Program-made: the position numbers and the translations under genes
The notes under the pieces: model-generated
The model's database searches: none
Told to the model about the DNA's origin: nothing
Seen by the model: only the letters and a program-made list of their open reading frames with translations
Shown: positions 1-10,746 of the stretch, in pieces
Position numbering within the stretch: position 1 is the first letter of the stretch
Layout of the letters: each line of letters starts with the position of its first letter
Origin: Rhabditoides inermis
Taxonomy: Eukaryota; Nematoda; Chromadorea; Rhabditida; Rhabditidae
Direction of reading: 5' to 3'
Assembly: GCA_963966185.1 (NCBI GenBank)
Contig: CAWZYM010000276.1
Location: forward strand, 186,001-250,000
DNA length: 64,000 nucleotides

Positions 1-826
1 TGAGATTTCTGGCGCTAGAACCTTACGGTTTGAGATTATCTACCGTCAGAACCTGACGGTTTGAGTACTCTGCCAACAGAACCTGACGGTTTGAGATCTC
101 TGCCAACAGAACCCGAGGGTTTGAGATATCTGGCGCTAGAAACTGACGGTTTGAGATCTCTGCGGCTAGAACTTGACGGTTTGAGATTTCTGCCGGCAGA
201 ACCTGACGGTTTGAGATACCTGGCGCTAGAAGCTGACGGTTTGAGATCTCTGCGGCTAGAACCTGACGGTTTGAGGTATCTACCAACAGAACCTGACGGT
301 TTGAGATTTCTGCCAACAGAACCTGACGGTTTGAGTTCTCTGCCAACAGAACCTGACGGTTTGAGATCTCTGCCAACAGAACCTGACGGTTTGAGATTTC
401 TGGGGCTAGAACCTGACAGTTTGATATTCCTGCCAACAGAACCTGACGGTTTGAGATATCTGGCGCTAGAACCTAACGGTTTGAGATTTCTGCCGGCAGA
501 ACCTGACGGTTTGAGACATCTGGAGCTAGAAGCTGACGGTTTGAGATTTCTGCCGCTAGAACCTGACGGTTTGAGATCTCTGCCGCTATAACCTGGCGGT
601 TTGAGATCTCAACTGTCAGAACCTGACGGTTTGAATTCTCTGTCGCTAGAACCTGACGGTTTGAGATCTCTGCGGCTAGAACCTGACGGTTTGAGATTTC
701 TGCCGGCAGAACCTGACGGTTTGAGGTATCTGGAGCTAGAAGCTGACGGTTAGAGATGTCTGCCGCTAGAACCTGACGGTTTGATATATCTGGCGCTAGA
801 ACTTGACGGTTTGAAATATCTGCGGA
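1..826 (+). repeat. SatA 30-bp minisatellite, block 1
   Basis: Perfectly phased 30-bp units. Each has a 19-bp constant part (agaacctgacggtttgaga) and an 11-bp variable part drawn from a small set (tgccaac, tgccggc, tgcggct, tggcgct, taccgtc and others). The length is a multiple of 3 and the consensus lacks stops in two frames. It therefore reads as LPTEPDGLRS-type decapeptides on + and ISNRQVLAAE-type decapeptides on -. The block is cut by the window start. Confidence 0.97.
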
Positions 827-2061
827 TGTGATAACGTGGTGAATCGCTCGACACTTCGGAGTAGTCAAAACCTTGCGATTTCGTAGCGACAGTGTACGAC
901 TATGCAGCAATCTGCTTCTGACCGAACCGTGATCCCAGCTGATCAATCATTGCTATTCAGGTGTCCTAATTGAAACATATCACTTTTCATGGGTCTGTGA
1001 TAAAGTGGTAAATCGCTCGACACTTCGGAGTAGTCGAAACCTTGCGATTTCGTAGCGACAATGTACGACAATGCAGCAATTGGCTTCTGACCACCGTGAT
1101 CTCAGCTGATCGATCATTGCTAATCAGGTGTCTAAATCGAAACATACCACTGTTTGTGGGTTTGTGATAACGTGGTGAATCGCTCGACACTTCGGAGTAG
1201 TCAAAACCTTGCGATTTCGTAGCGACAATGTACGACTATGCAGCAATTGGCTTCTGACCGAACCGTGATCCCAGCTGATCGATCATTGCTATTCAGGTGT
1301 CCTAATCGAAACATACCACTTTTCATGGGTCTGTGATAACGTGGTGAATCGCTCGACATTTCGGAGTATACCACTGTTTGTGGGTTAGTGATAACGTGGT
1401 AAATCGCTCGACATTTCGGAGTAGTCAAAACCTTGCGATTTCGTAGCGATAATGTACGACTATGCAGCAATTGGCTTTTGACCGAACCGTGATCCCAGCT
1501 GATCAATCATTGCTATTCAGGTGTCCTAATTGAAACATATCACTTTTCATGGGTCTGTGATAAAGTGGTAAATCGCTCGACACTTCGGAGTAGTCGAAAC
1601 CTTGCGATTTCGTAGCGACAATGTACGACAATGCAGCAATTGGCTTCTGACCACCGTGATCTCAGCTGATCGATCATTGCTAATCAGGTGTCTAAATCGA
1701 AACATACCACAGTTTGTGGGTTTGTGATAACGTGGTGAATCGCTCGACACTTCGGAGTAGTCAAAACCTTGCGATTTCGTAGCGACAATGTACGACTATG
1801 CAGCAATTGGGTTCTGACCGAACCGTGATCCCAGCTGATCGATCATTGCTATTCAGGTGTCCTAATCGAAACATACCACTTTTCATGGGTCTGTGATAAC
1901 GTGGTGAATCGCTCGACATTTCGGAGTATACCACTGTTTGTGGGTTAGTGATAACGTGGTAAATCGCTCGACATTTCGGAGTAGTCAAAACCTTGCGATT
2001 TCGTAGCGATAATGTACGACTATGCAGCAATTGGCTTTTGACCGAACTGTGATCCCAGCTG
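827..2061 (-). repeat. SatB ~169-bp satellite, left arm of palindrome 1
   Basis: Tandem units of about 168-169 bp beginning gtgataacgtggtgaatcg. One truncated unit of about 56 bp sits near 1336-1390. All units here have the same orientation, which reverses at about 2061. Short ORFs in it, such as a recurring 67-codon one, recur with every monomer and are a by-product of the repeat. Confidence 0.95.
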
Positions 2062-2950
2062 CATAGTCGTACACTGTACTCCGAAATGTCGAGCGATTTC
2101 CCACGTTATCACTAACCCACAAACAGTGGTATGTTTCGATTAGGACACCTGAATAGCAATGATCGGTCAGCTGGGATCACAGATCGGTCAGAAGCCAATT
2201 GCTGCATAGTCGTACATTGTCGCTACGAAATCGCAAGGTTTTGACTACTCAGAAGTGTCGAGCGATTCACCACGTTATCACAAACCCACAAACAGTGGTA
2301 TGTTTCGATTTGGACACCTGATTAGCAATGATCGATCAGCTGAGATCACGGTGGTCAGAAGCCAATTGCTGCATAGTCGTACATTGTCGCTACGAAATCG
2401 CGAGGTTTTGACTACTCCGAAGTGTCGAGCGATTTACCACGTTATCCCAGACCCATGAAAAAAGTATGTTTCGATTAGGACACCTGAGTAGCAATGATCG
2501 ATCAGCTGAGATAACGGTGGTCACAAGCCAATTGCTGCATAGTCGTACATTGTCGCTACGAAATCGCAAGGTTTTGACTACTCCGAAGTGTCGAGCGATT
2601 CACCACGTTATCACAAACCCACAAACAGTGGTATGTTTCGATTTAGACACCTGATTAGCAATGATCGATCAGCTGAGATCACGGTGGTCAGAAGCCAATT
2701 GCTGCATTGTCGTACATTGTCGCTACGAAATCGCAAGGTTTCGACTACTCCGAAGTGTCGAGCGATTTACCACTTTATCACAGACCCATGAAAAGTGATA
2801 TGTTTCAATTAGGACACCTGAATAGCAATGATTGATCAGCTGGGATCACGGTTCGGTCAGAAGCAGATTGCTGCATAGTCGTACACTGTCGCTACGAAAT
2901 CGCAAGGTTTTGACTACTCCGAAGTGTCGAGCGATTCACCACGTTATCAC
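2062..2950 (+). repeat. SatB, right arm of palindrome 1
   Basis: The same SatB monomers in the opposite orientation. The first monomer after the centre is internally deleted. The arm is about 890 bp against about 1235 bp on the left, a difference of about two monomers. Confidence 0.95.
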
Positions 2951-2951
2951 A

Positions 2952-3152
2952 TCCGCAGATATTTCAAACCGTCAAGTTCTAGCGCCAGATATATCAGACC
3001 GTCAGGTTCTAGCCGCAGAGATCTCAAACCGTCAGGTTCTAGCGCCAGATATCTCAAACCGTCAGGTTCTGTTGGCAGAGATCTCAAACCGTCAGGTTCT
3101 GTTGGCAGGGAACTCAAACCGCCAGGTTCTGTTGGCAGAGATCTCAAACTTT
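2952..3152 (-). repeat. SatA, inverted block outside palindrome 1
   Basis: About 200 bp of SatA in reverse orientation (units read gatctcaaaccgtcaggttc). It continues the mirror image of the SatA units that precede 827. Orientation flips back at about 3150, at caaacttttctgccatc. Confidence 0.93.
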
Positions 3153-4871
3153 TCTGCCATCAGAACCTGACGGTTTGAGATATCTGCGGATAGAACCTGA
3201 CGGTTTGAGATTTCTGGCGCTAGAACCTGACAGTTTGAGATATCTACCGTCAGAACCTGACGGTTTGAGATCTCTGCCAACAGAACCTGACGGTTTGAGA
3301 TATCTGGCGCTAGAACCTGACGGTTTGAGATATCTGCGGCTAGAACCTGGCCGTTTGAGATTTCTGCCGGCAGAACCTGACGGTTTGAGAAATCTACCTT
3401 CAGAACCTGACGGTTTGAGATTTCTGCCAACAGAACCTGACGGTTTGAGATATCTGGCGCTAGAACCTGACGGTTTGAGATCTCTGCGGCTAGAACCTGA
3501 CGGTTTGAGATCTCTGCGGCTAGAACTTGACGGTTTGAGATTTCTGCCGGCAGAACCTGACAGTTTGAGATTTCTGGCGCTAGAACCTGACGGTTTGAGA
3601 TCTCTGCCAACAGAACCTGACGGTTTGAGATTTCTGGCGCTAGAACCTGACTGTTTGAGATCTTTGCCGCTATAACCTGGCGGTTTGAGATCTCAACTGT
3701 CAGAACCTGACGGTTTGAATTTCTTGTCGCTAGAACCTGACGGTTTGAGATCTCTGCGGCTAGAACCTGACGGTTTGAGTTTTCTGCCGGCAGAACCTGA
3801 CGGTTTGAGGTATCTGGAGCTAGAAGCTGACGGTTAGAGATGTCTGCCGCTAGAACCTGACGGTTTGAGATATCTGGCGCTAGAACCTGACAGGTTGAAA
3901 TCTCTGCGGATAGAACCTGACGGTTTGAGATTTCTGCCGGCAGAACCTGACGGTTTGAGATGTCTGCGGCTAGAACCTGACGGTTTGAGATTTCTGGCGC
4001 TAGAACCTTACGGTTTGAGGTCTCTGCGGCTAGAACCTGACGGTTTGAGATTTCTGCCGGCAGAACCTGACGGTTTGAGATTATCTACCGTCAGAACCTG
4101 ACGGTTTGAGTACTCTGCCAACAGAACCTGACGGTTTGAGATCTCTGCCAACAGAACCCGAGGGTTTGAGATATCTGGCGCTAGAAACTGACGGTTTGAG
4201 ATCTCTGCGGCTAGAACTTGACGGTTTGAGATTTCTGCCGGCAGAACCTGACGGTTTGAGATACCTGGCGCTAGAAGCTGACGGTTTGAGATCTCTGCGG
4301 CTAGAACCTGACGGTTTGAGGTATCTACCAACAGAACCTGACGGTTTGAGATTTCTGCCAACAGAACCTGACGGTTTGAGTTCTCTGCCAACAGAACCTG
4401 ACGGTTTGAGATCTCTGCCAACAGAACCTGACGGTTTGAGATTTCTGGGGCTAGAACCTGACAGTTTGATATTCCTGCCAACAGAACCTGACGGTTTGAG
4501 ATATCTGGCGCTAGAACCTAACGGTTTGAGATTTCTGCCGGCAGAACCTGACGGTTTGAGACATCTGGAGCTAGAAGCTGACGGTTTGAGATTTCTGCCG
4601 CTAGAACCTGACGGTTTGAGATCTCTGCCGCTATAACCTGGCGGTTTGAGATCTCAACTGTCAGAACCTGACGGTTTGAATTCTCTGTCGCTAGAACCTG
4701 ACGGTTTGAGATCTCTGCGGCTAGAACCTGACGGTTTGAGATTTCTGCCGGCAGAACCTGACGGTTTGAGGTATCTGGAGCTAGAAGCTGACGGTTAGAG
4801 ATGTCTGCCGCTAGAACCTGACGGTTTGATATATCTGGCGCTAGAACTTGACGGTTTGAAATATCTGCGGA
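3153..4871 (+). repeat. SatA, block 2
   Basis: Forward 30-bp units. From about 4082 on, the variant order repeats that at the start of the window. A few units carry tag in the decapeptide frame (near 3833), so the long open frame is interrupted here. Confidence 0.96.
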
Positions 4872-5937
4872 TGTGATAACGTGGTGAATCGCTCGACACT
4901 TCGGAGTAGTCAAAACCTTGCGATTTCGTAGCGACAGTGTACGACTATGCAGCAATCTGCTTCTGACCGAACCGTGATCCCAGCTGATCAATCATTGCTG
5001 TTCAGGTGTCCTAATTGAAACATATCACTTTTCATGGGTCTGTGATAAAGTGGTAAATCGCTCGACACTTCGGAGTAGTCGAAACCTTGCGATTTCGTAG
5101 CGACAATGTACGACAATGCAGCAATTGGCTTCTGACCACCGTGATCTCAGCTGATCGATCATTGCTAATCAGGTGTCTAAATCGAAACATACCACTGTTT
5201 GTGGGTTTGTGATAACGTGGTGAATCGCTCGACACTTCGGAGTAGTCAAAACCTTGCGATTTCGTAGCGACAATGTACGACTATGCAGCAATTGGCTTCT
5301 GACCGAACCGTGATCCCAGCTGATCGATCATAGCTATTCAGGTGTCCTAATCGAAACATACCACTTTTCATGGGTCTGTGATAACGTGGTGAATCGCTCG
5401 ACATTTCGGAGTATACCACTGTTTGTGGGTTAGTGATAACGTGGTAAATCGCTCGACATTTCGGAGTAGTCAAAACCTTGCGATTTCGTAGCGATAATGT
5501 ACGACTATGCAGCAATTGGCTTTTGACCGAACCGTGATCCCAGCTGATCAATCATTGCTATTCAGGTGTCCTAATTGAAACATATCACTTTTCATGGGTC
5601 TGTGATAAAGTGGTAAATCGCTCGACACTTCGGAGTAGTCGAAACCTTGCGATTTCGTAGCGACAATGTACGACAATGCAGCAATTGGCTTCTGACCACC
5701 GTGATCTCAGCTGATCGATCATTGCTAATCAGGTGTCTAAATCGAAACATACCACAGTTTGTGGGTTTGTGATAACGTGGTGAATCGCTCGACATTTCGG
5801 AGTATACCACTGTTTGTGGGTTAGTGATAACGTGGTAAATCGCTCGACATTTCGGAGTAGTCAAAACCTTGCGATTTCGTAGCGATAATGTACGACTATG
5901 CAGCAATTGGCTTTTGACCGAACTGTGATCCCAGCTG
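4872..5937 (-). repeat. SatB, left arm of palindrome 2
   Basis: Near-identical to 827-2061 but one monomer (169 bp) shorter. The loss joins the monomers at about 5790, where two separate units of the first copy are merged. Confidence 0.94.
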
Positions 5938-6826
5938 CATAGTCGTACACTGTACTCCGAAATGTCGAGCGATTTCCCACGTTATCACTAACCCACAAAC
6001 AGTGGTATGTTTCGATTAGGACACCTGAATAGCAATGATCGGTCAGCTGGGATCACAGATCGGTCAGAAGCCAATTGCTGCATAGTCGTACATTGTCGCT
6101 ACGAAATCGCAAGGTTTTGACTACTCAGAAGTGTCGAGCGATTCACCACGTTATCACAAACCCACAAACAGTGGTATGTTTCGATTTGGACACCTGATTA
6201 GCAATGATCGATCAGCTGAGATCACGGTGGTCAGAAGCCAATTGCTGCATAGTCGTACATTGTCGCTACGAAATCGCGAGGTTTTGACTACTCCGAAGTG
6301 TCGAGCGATTTACCACGTTATCCCAGACCCATGAAAAAAGTATGTTTCGATTAGGACACCTGAGTAGCAATGATCGATCAGCTGAGATAACGGTGGTCAC
6401 AAGCCAATTGCTGCATAGTCGTACATTGTCGCTACGAAATCGCAAGGTTTTGACTACTCCGAAGTGTCGAGCGATTCACCACGTTATCACAAACCCACAA
6501 ACAGTGGTATGTTTCGATTTAGACACCTGATTAGCAATGATCGATCAGCTGAGATCACGGTGGTCAGAAGCCAATTGCTGCATTGTCGTACATTGTCGCT
6601 ACGAAATCGCAAGGTTTCGACTACTCCGAAGTGTCGAGCGATTTACCACTTTATCACAGACCCATGAAAAGTGATATGTTTCAATTAGGACACCTGAATA
6701 GCAATGATTGATCAGCTGGGATCACGGTTCGGTCAGAAGCAGATTGCTGCATAGTCGTACACTGTCGCTACGAAATCGCAAGGTTTTGACTACTCCGAAG
6801 TGTCGAGCGATTCACCACGTTATCAC
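5938..6826 (+). repeat. SatB, right arm of palindrome 2
   Basis: Same as 2062-2950 at a constant offset of 3876 bp. It has the same deleted first monomer at the centre, so the palindrome predates the duplication. Confidence 0.94.
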
Positions 6827-6827
6827 A

Positions 6828-7028
6828 TCCGCAGATATTTCAAACCGTCAAGTTCTAGCGCCAGATATATCAGACCGTCAGGTTCTAGCCGCAGAGATCT
6901 CAAACCGTCAGGTTCTAGCGCCAGATATCTCAAACCGTCAGGTTCTGTTGGCAGAGATCTCAAACCGTCAGGTTCTGTTGGCAGGGAACTCAAACCGCCA
7001 GGTTCTGTTGGCAGAGATCTCAAACTTT
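6828..7028 (-). repeat. SatA, inverted block outside palindrome 2
   Basis: Copy of 2952-3152 at offset 3876, in reverse orientation, with the same two boundaries. Confidence 0.93.
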
Positions 7029-8088
7029 TCTGCCATCAGAACCTGACGGTTTGAGATATCTGCGGATAGAACCTGACGGTTTGAGATTTCTGGCGCTAGA
7101 ACCTGACAGTTTGAGATATCTACCGTCAGAACCTGACGGTTTGAGATCTCTGCCAACAGAACCTGACGGTTTGAGATATCTGGCGCTAGAACCTGACGGT
7201 TTGAGATATCTGCGGCTAGAACCTGGCCGTTTGAGATTTCTGCCGGCAGAACCTGACGGTTTGAGAAATCTACCTTCAGAACCTGACGGTTTGAGATTTC
7301 TGCCAACAGAACCTGACGGTTTGAGATATCTGGCGCTAGAACCTGACGGTTTGAGATCTCTGCGGCTAGAACCTGACGGTTTGAGATCTCTGCGGCTAGA
7401 ACTTGACGGTTTGAGATTTCTGCCGGCAGAACCTGACAGTTTGAGATTTCTGGCGCTAGAACCTGACGGTTTGAGATCTCTGCCAACAGAACCTGACGGT
7501 TTGAGATTTCTGGCGCTAGAACCTGACTGTTTGAGATCTTTGCCGCTATAACCTGGCGGTTTGAGATCTCAACTGTCAGAACCTGACGGTTTGAATTTCT
7601 TGTCGCTAGAACCTGACGGTTTGAGATCTCTGCGGCTAGAACCTGACGGTTTGAGTTTTCTGCCGGCAGAACCTGACGGTTTGAGGTATCTGGAGCTAGA
7701 AGCTGACGGTTAGAGATGTCTGCCGCTAGAACCTGACGGTTTGAGATATCTGGCGCTAGAACCTGACAGGTTGAAATCTCTGCGGATAGAACCTGACGGT
7801 TTGAGATTTCTGCCGGCAGAACCTGACGGTTTGAGATGTCTGCGGCTAGAACCTGACGGTTTGAGATTTCTGGCGCTAGAACCTTACGGTTTGAGGTCTC
7901 TGCGGCTAGAACCTGACGGTTTGAGATTTCTGCCGGCAGAACCTGACGGTTTGAGATTATCTACCGTCAGAACCTGACGGTTTGAGTACTCTGCCAACAG
8001 AACCTGACGGTTTGAGATCTCTGCCAACAGAACCCGACGGTTTGAGATATCTGGCGCTAGAAACTGACGGTTTGAGATCTCTGCGGCT
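7029..8088 (+). repeat. SatA, block 3, cut by an insertion
   Basis: Forward SatA units continuing the higher-order pattern. The block stops inside a unit (ctctgcggct) at 8088, exactly where the 2654-bp mobile element begins. The rest of that unit (agaacttgacgg) resumes at 10747. Confidence 0.95.
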
Positions 8089-8099
8089 CACACCGAGCG
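8085..8099. repeat. Left TSD (GGCT) and TIR of the 2654-bp element
   Basis: GGCT target duplication at 8085-8088 followed by the 11-bp TIR CACACCGAGCG. After the TIR the two ends diverge. Confidence 0.72.
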
Positions 8100-9258
8100 C
8101 ACCACGACCAGAGCGCCTCACTTGCCGCCAGGCCTTGCTAAATGACATAACTTCTTTGTCAACAGGAATTTTTACTACGAACTATAAAACACAAAGTTCC
8201 AGTATATAGGCATTTTTGTTTTCCCATTCTTACTATGTGGAAAAATCCGTAAAAATATGGAGGTGTGCACGTCATGAATAGTTTTTGGCTAAACTGGTCA
8301 AGAGGCGAGATACGACATATGCCTACTCAAAAAGTTATTGATGACGTGCACATCTACAAAATCTGCTGATAATTATGGTGAAAACTACAAATCATAAAAC
8401 ATACTGGTAATACTGGAAAGTCGTGCAATGCATACACAGATCGTGTCGGGACCACATGCCATACCGCTGCCCAGCTGATCCACAATGTTTGAATGTTTTT
8501 GGTGTTTATGTTTTGTTTTGTAACGTTTTTCAAAAAAGAAATTGTTGTTTTCCAATTCCTGCTTCCTCGGTTCGTCTCGTAGTATGCTTCTGCTGTTTTC
8601 TCTGATGTTAAACGCGGTTATTTGTCGTCTGTTTGCTTTACATACTAATTCAGCATTTTACATGACAGTATTTTCAATGTTTATGATCGATATATAAAGT
8701 GTTATGTTAGTTTATGTCAGGAAAGCGTCATAGACCGAGTGGCGAAGACGTGCGCCATCTGCCGACGTCGAATAGATGCGTGACGTGGATGAATTTGGAC
8801 TCGCTCGCCCCACTCACACTCACTCCTCTACACAAGACACGAGTCCAGGTGAGAAGAGTCTTGAGTAAGCCGGTAGCAGTAATGCACAATTGCGTTCTGC
8901 CTAGACAAATTCGAAATGGTCGTTTTCTGTTTTTTTCCCTTGTCTACTTGTGCACCAAACTACCGCGAGTCTCAAACACGGGGGGATCCACTCTCCTTTC
9001 TCTAGCATAATCACAACTGGATTGTGAACACATTTCATTTTTATAACCTGATCAAGTGTGGTCTTAGGTCTTCTTGTGACTCTGGAGCTGCTGAAGATTG
9101 AAGAGGAGGAAACGACGAGAGGTTAGGTGTTCTACAACAAGTACGTTACCAATACGGCCTATAAGATTGTTAAGCTCCGCAAAAGACTGTCCAATTGAAT
9201 GAGAAACCACTGCCAGCTTCTTGTAGACGGTTGTTATGTTATTAATGCAGTTTTATAG

Positions 9259-9780
9259 GGAGTAGAAGGAGCGCCGAGAGAAGATGAAGGAGCAGCGCAT
9301 CATCCGCAAGCTGGAGAGGGTGTAGGCGGAGAAGAAGGAGCAGGAGCAGGACATCATCGAGAAGGCGGCGTGCAATCAGCAGCTGGTGATTGGATAGAAG
9401 AAAGAAGTGCACTTGCGTCGCATCAGGCAGCTGTCGGCAGAGGTGAGTAACGGGGGCCGGGTGCCGAGACAAATGAAAAGTAGAGTGAATTGCGCTTTGC
9501 TTCTAGAAACGAGAAGAAGACTTTGATGAGGACGGTGGCGAGTGGACGAATACAAAAAGAGGCGGGAGAAGAGTACAAAGACCATGGGGGCCGCCGAGCG
9601 GGAGAATCAGCGCAAGGAGCACACCGAGAAGAAGAAGGGCAAGGTGAGGAGTGGGTGAGAAACTAGGATTATTCGGTATGACACAGGTACGAGGACTTCC
9701 ATGGAGAAATGGAGGTCGTGGTGGCGGAAGAAGGTCGCGGACGGGAGGAGCTGGAAGCGGAGTCAAGTACAACAATGTGA
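9259..9780 (+). pseudogene. Degenerate captured gene fragment, about three exons
   Basis: Three stretches look exonic: 9259-9442, 9507-9643 and 9687-9780. The separating segments start GTGAGT or GTGAGG and end TTCTAG or ACACAG (64 and 43 bp). The reading is rich in Lys, Glu and Arg (EKKEQEQDIIEKA, REEDFDEDGGEW) and ends at TGA (9778-9780). TAG codons interrupt the first stretch and the frame shifts in the second, so it is not translatable as it stands. The composition suggests a charged coiled-coil or RNA-binding type host protein, but I do not recognise the family. Its place inside a TIR-bounded element suggests gene capture (inference). Confidence 0.4.
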
Positions 9781-10209
9781 ATTAAACCACTGCCAGCTTC
9801 TTCGAGGGCCTATCAAGTGCCGGGTAAGTACTATATTCATCGCCACTATTCATGTTATTTGTTCATGTTCTCCATTAACCGTTTCTAGTTTTCAGGCTGT
9901 ATATGGTGAAGCTGGTGGTCTGGTGATCACATCGTCTCTTCTCTCTTCCATCACTCCACAGGCGAACAAATGGTATGTGTTGCTCGGAAGCTAGTCCTTT
10001 ACTTTGGTGCTTACTTGTACGTATCACATCTGTTTCATCAAATGTAACGAAGAATTACAGGCAGAGGCGCGATGTTCCTCTTCCGGGAGGCTCCCGGGAG
10101 GCGATGTTCCCAATCCGAGATGCTCCGACCGACGTGAACTTCAGTGTCATTCCCCTCTCCTCTTAGTCCTTTTCCTCCGCGTTTCCCCACTGTACATTGT
10201 TTAAACTTG

Positions 10210-10215
10210 AATAAA
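10210..10215 (+). promoter_or_regulatory. Possible poly(A) signal AATAAA
   Basis: AATAAA about 430 bp downstream of the degenerate exons, in ttgaataaacg. It could be the 3' end of the captured transcript. Chance occurrence in AT-rich DNA is possible. Confidence 0.3.
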
Positions 10216-10731
10216 CGTTAATATTATCCCCTGTGTATGGATTATGTTCTAAATCAACTTATAATCTGTAAAACCTTACCGCTGGCATTCGGTAGTATTC
10301 ACACATCACTTGGCATAGTGCTATCGCTCGAAGTAGCTCGCTTCAGGGCTGGGGTTCAACTATCGCTACTCACAAAGCGTTTTGCCGATACAATAACACT
10401 ATTCAACACGCTCAGATCTTTCTCTCACTGCTCTGATTCCCTCGGACAGGTTGGTCGGATTGTGAAAAGACTCATGTACGGCCTTACCCTGACCATGTAC
10501 CGATAACGAGTAATACTAATCAATCTGGCATTAGATAAGTCATATCGTTAGTTAATACATTTATGTTGATTCTATAGCCAAAAAATAGTGATATTAAAAG
10601 CAAAACAACAAAAGAACTATTGTAATAAATAGTCATAGTTGCGACGTTTACCGAGAGACGAAATAGTGTGCGAATTGAGGAGTGCGCAGAGCAGGCTAAG
10701 CCCCGCCCCCTTGCGCTGTTGTGAGCAGCTC

Positions 10732-10746
10732 CGCTCGGTGTGGGCT
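10732..10746. repeat. Right TIR and TSD (GGCT) of the 2654-bp element
   Basis: CGCTCGGTGTG is the exact inverse complement of the left end, followed by GGCT and then agaacttgacgg of SatA. Confidence 0.72.

Larger units (their letters stand above)
37..7956. repeat. Tandem duplication of a ~4-kb SatA+SatB higher-order unit
   Basis: Everything from 37 to about 4081 recurs from 4082 to 7956. The offset is 4045 bp before the SatB palindrome and 3876 bp after it. The 169-bp difference is one SatB monomer lost from the second copy. Sequence identity is close to complete. A third unit starts at 7957 and is interrupted at 8088. Confidence 0.93.
8089..10742. mobile_element. 2654-bp DNA transposon-like insertion in SatA
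   Basis: The element begins CACACCGAGCG (8089-8099) and ends with its exact inverse, CGCTCGGTGTG (10732-10742). It is flanked by GGCT on both sides (8085-8088, 10743-10746). Removing it with one GGCT restores a normal SatA unit, ctgcggctagaacttgacgg. No transposase was recognised. It contains degenerate gene-like exons (9259-9780), an inverted 12-mer tgtgcacgtcat/atgacgtgcaca near 8263 and 8341, and otherwise AT-rich sequence. It is probably non-autonomous. The superfamily is unassigned, because an 11-bp TIR with a 4-bp duplication does not identify one. Confidence 0.72.

Noticed and set aside
8714..9010. 98-codon ORF in the left part of the 2654-bp element as its transposase
   Set aside because: No DDE-like or other recognisable motif, ordinary composition, and no splice context.
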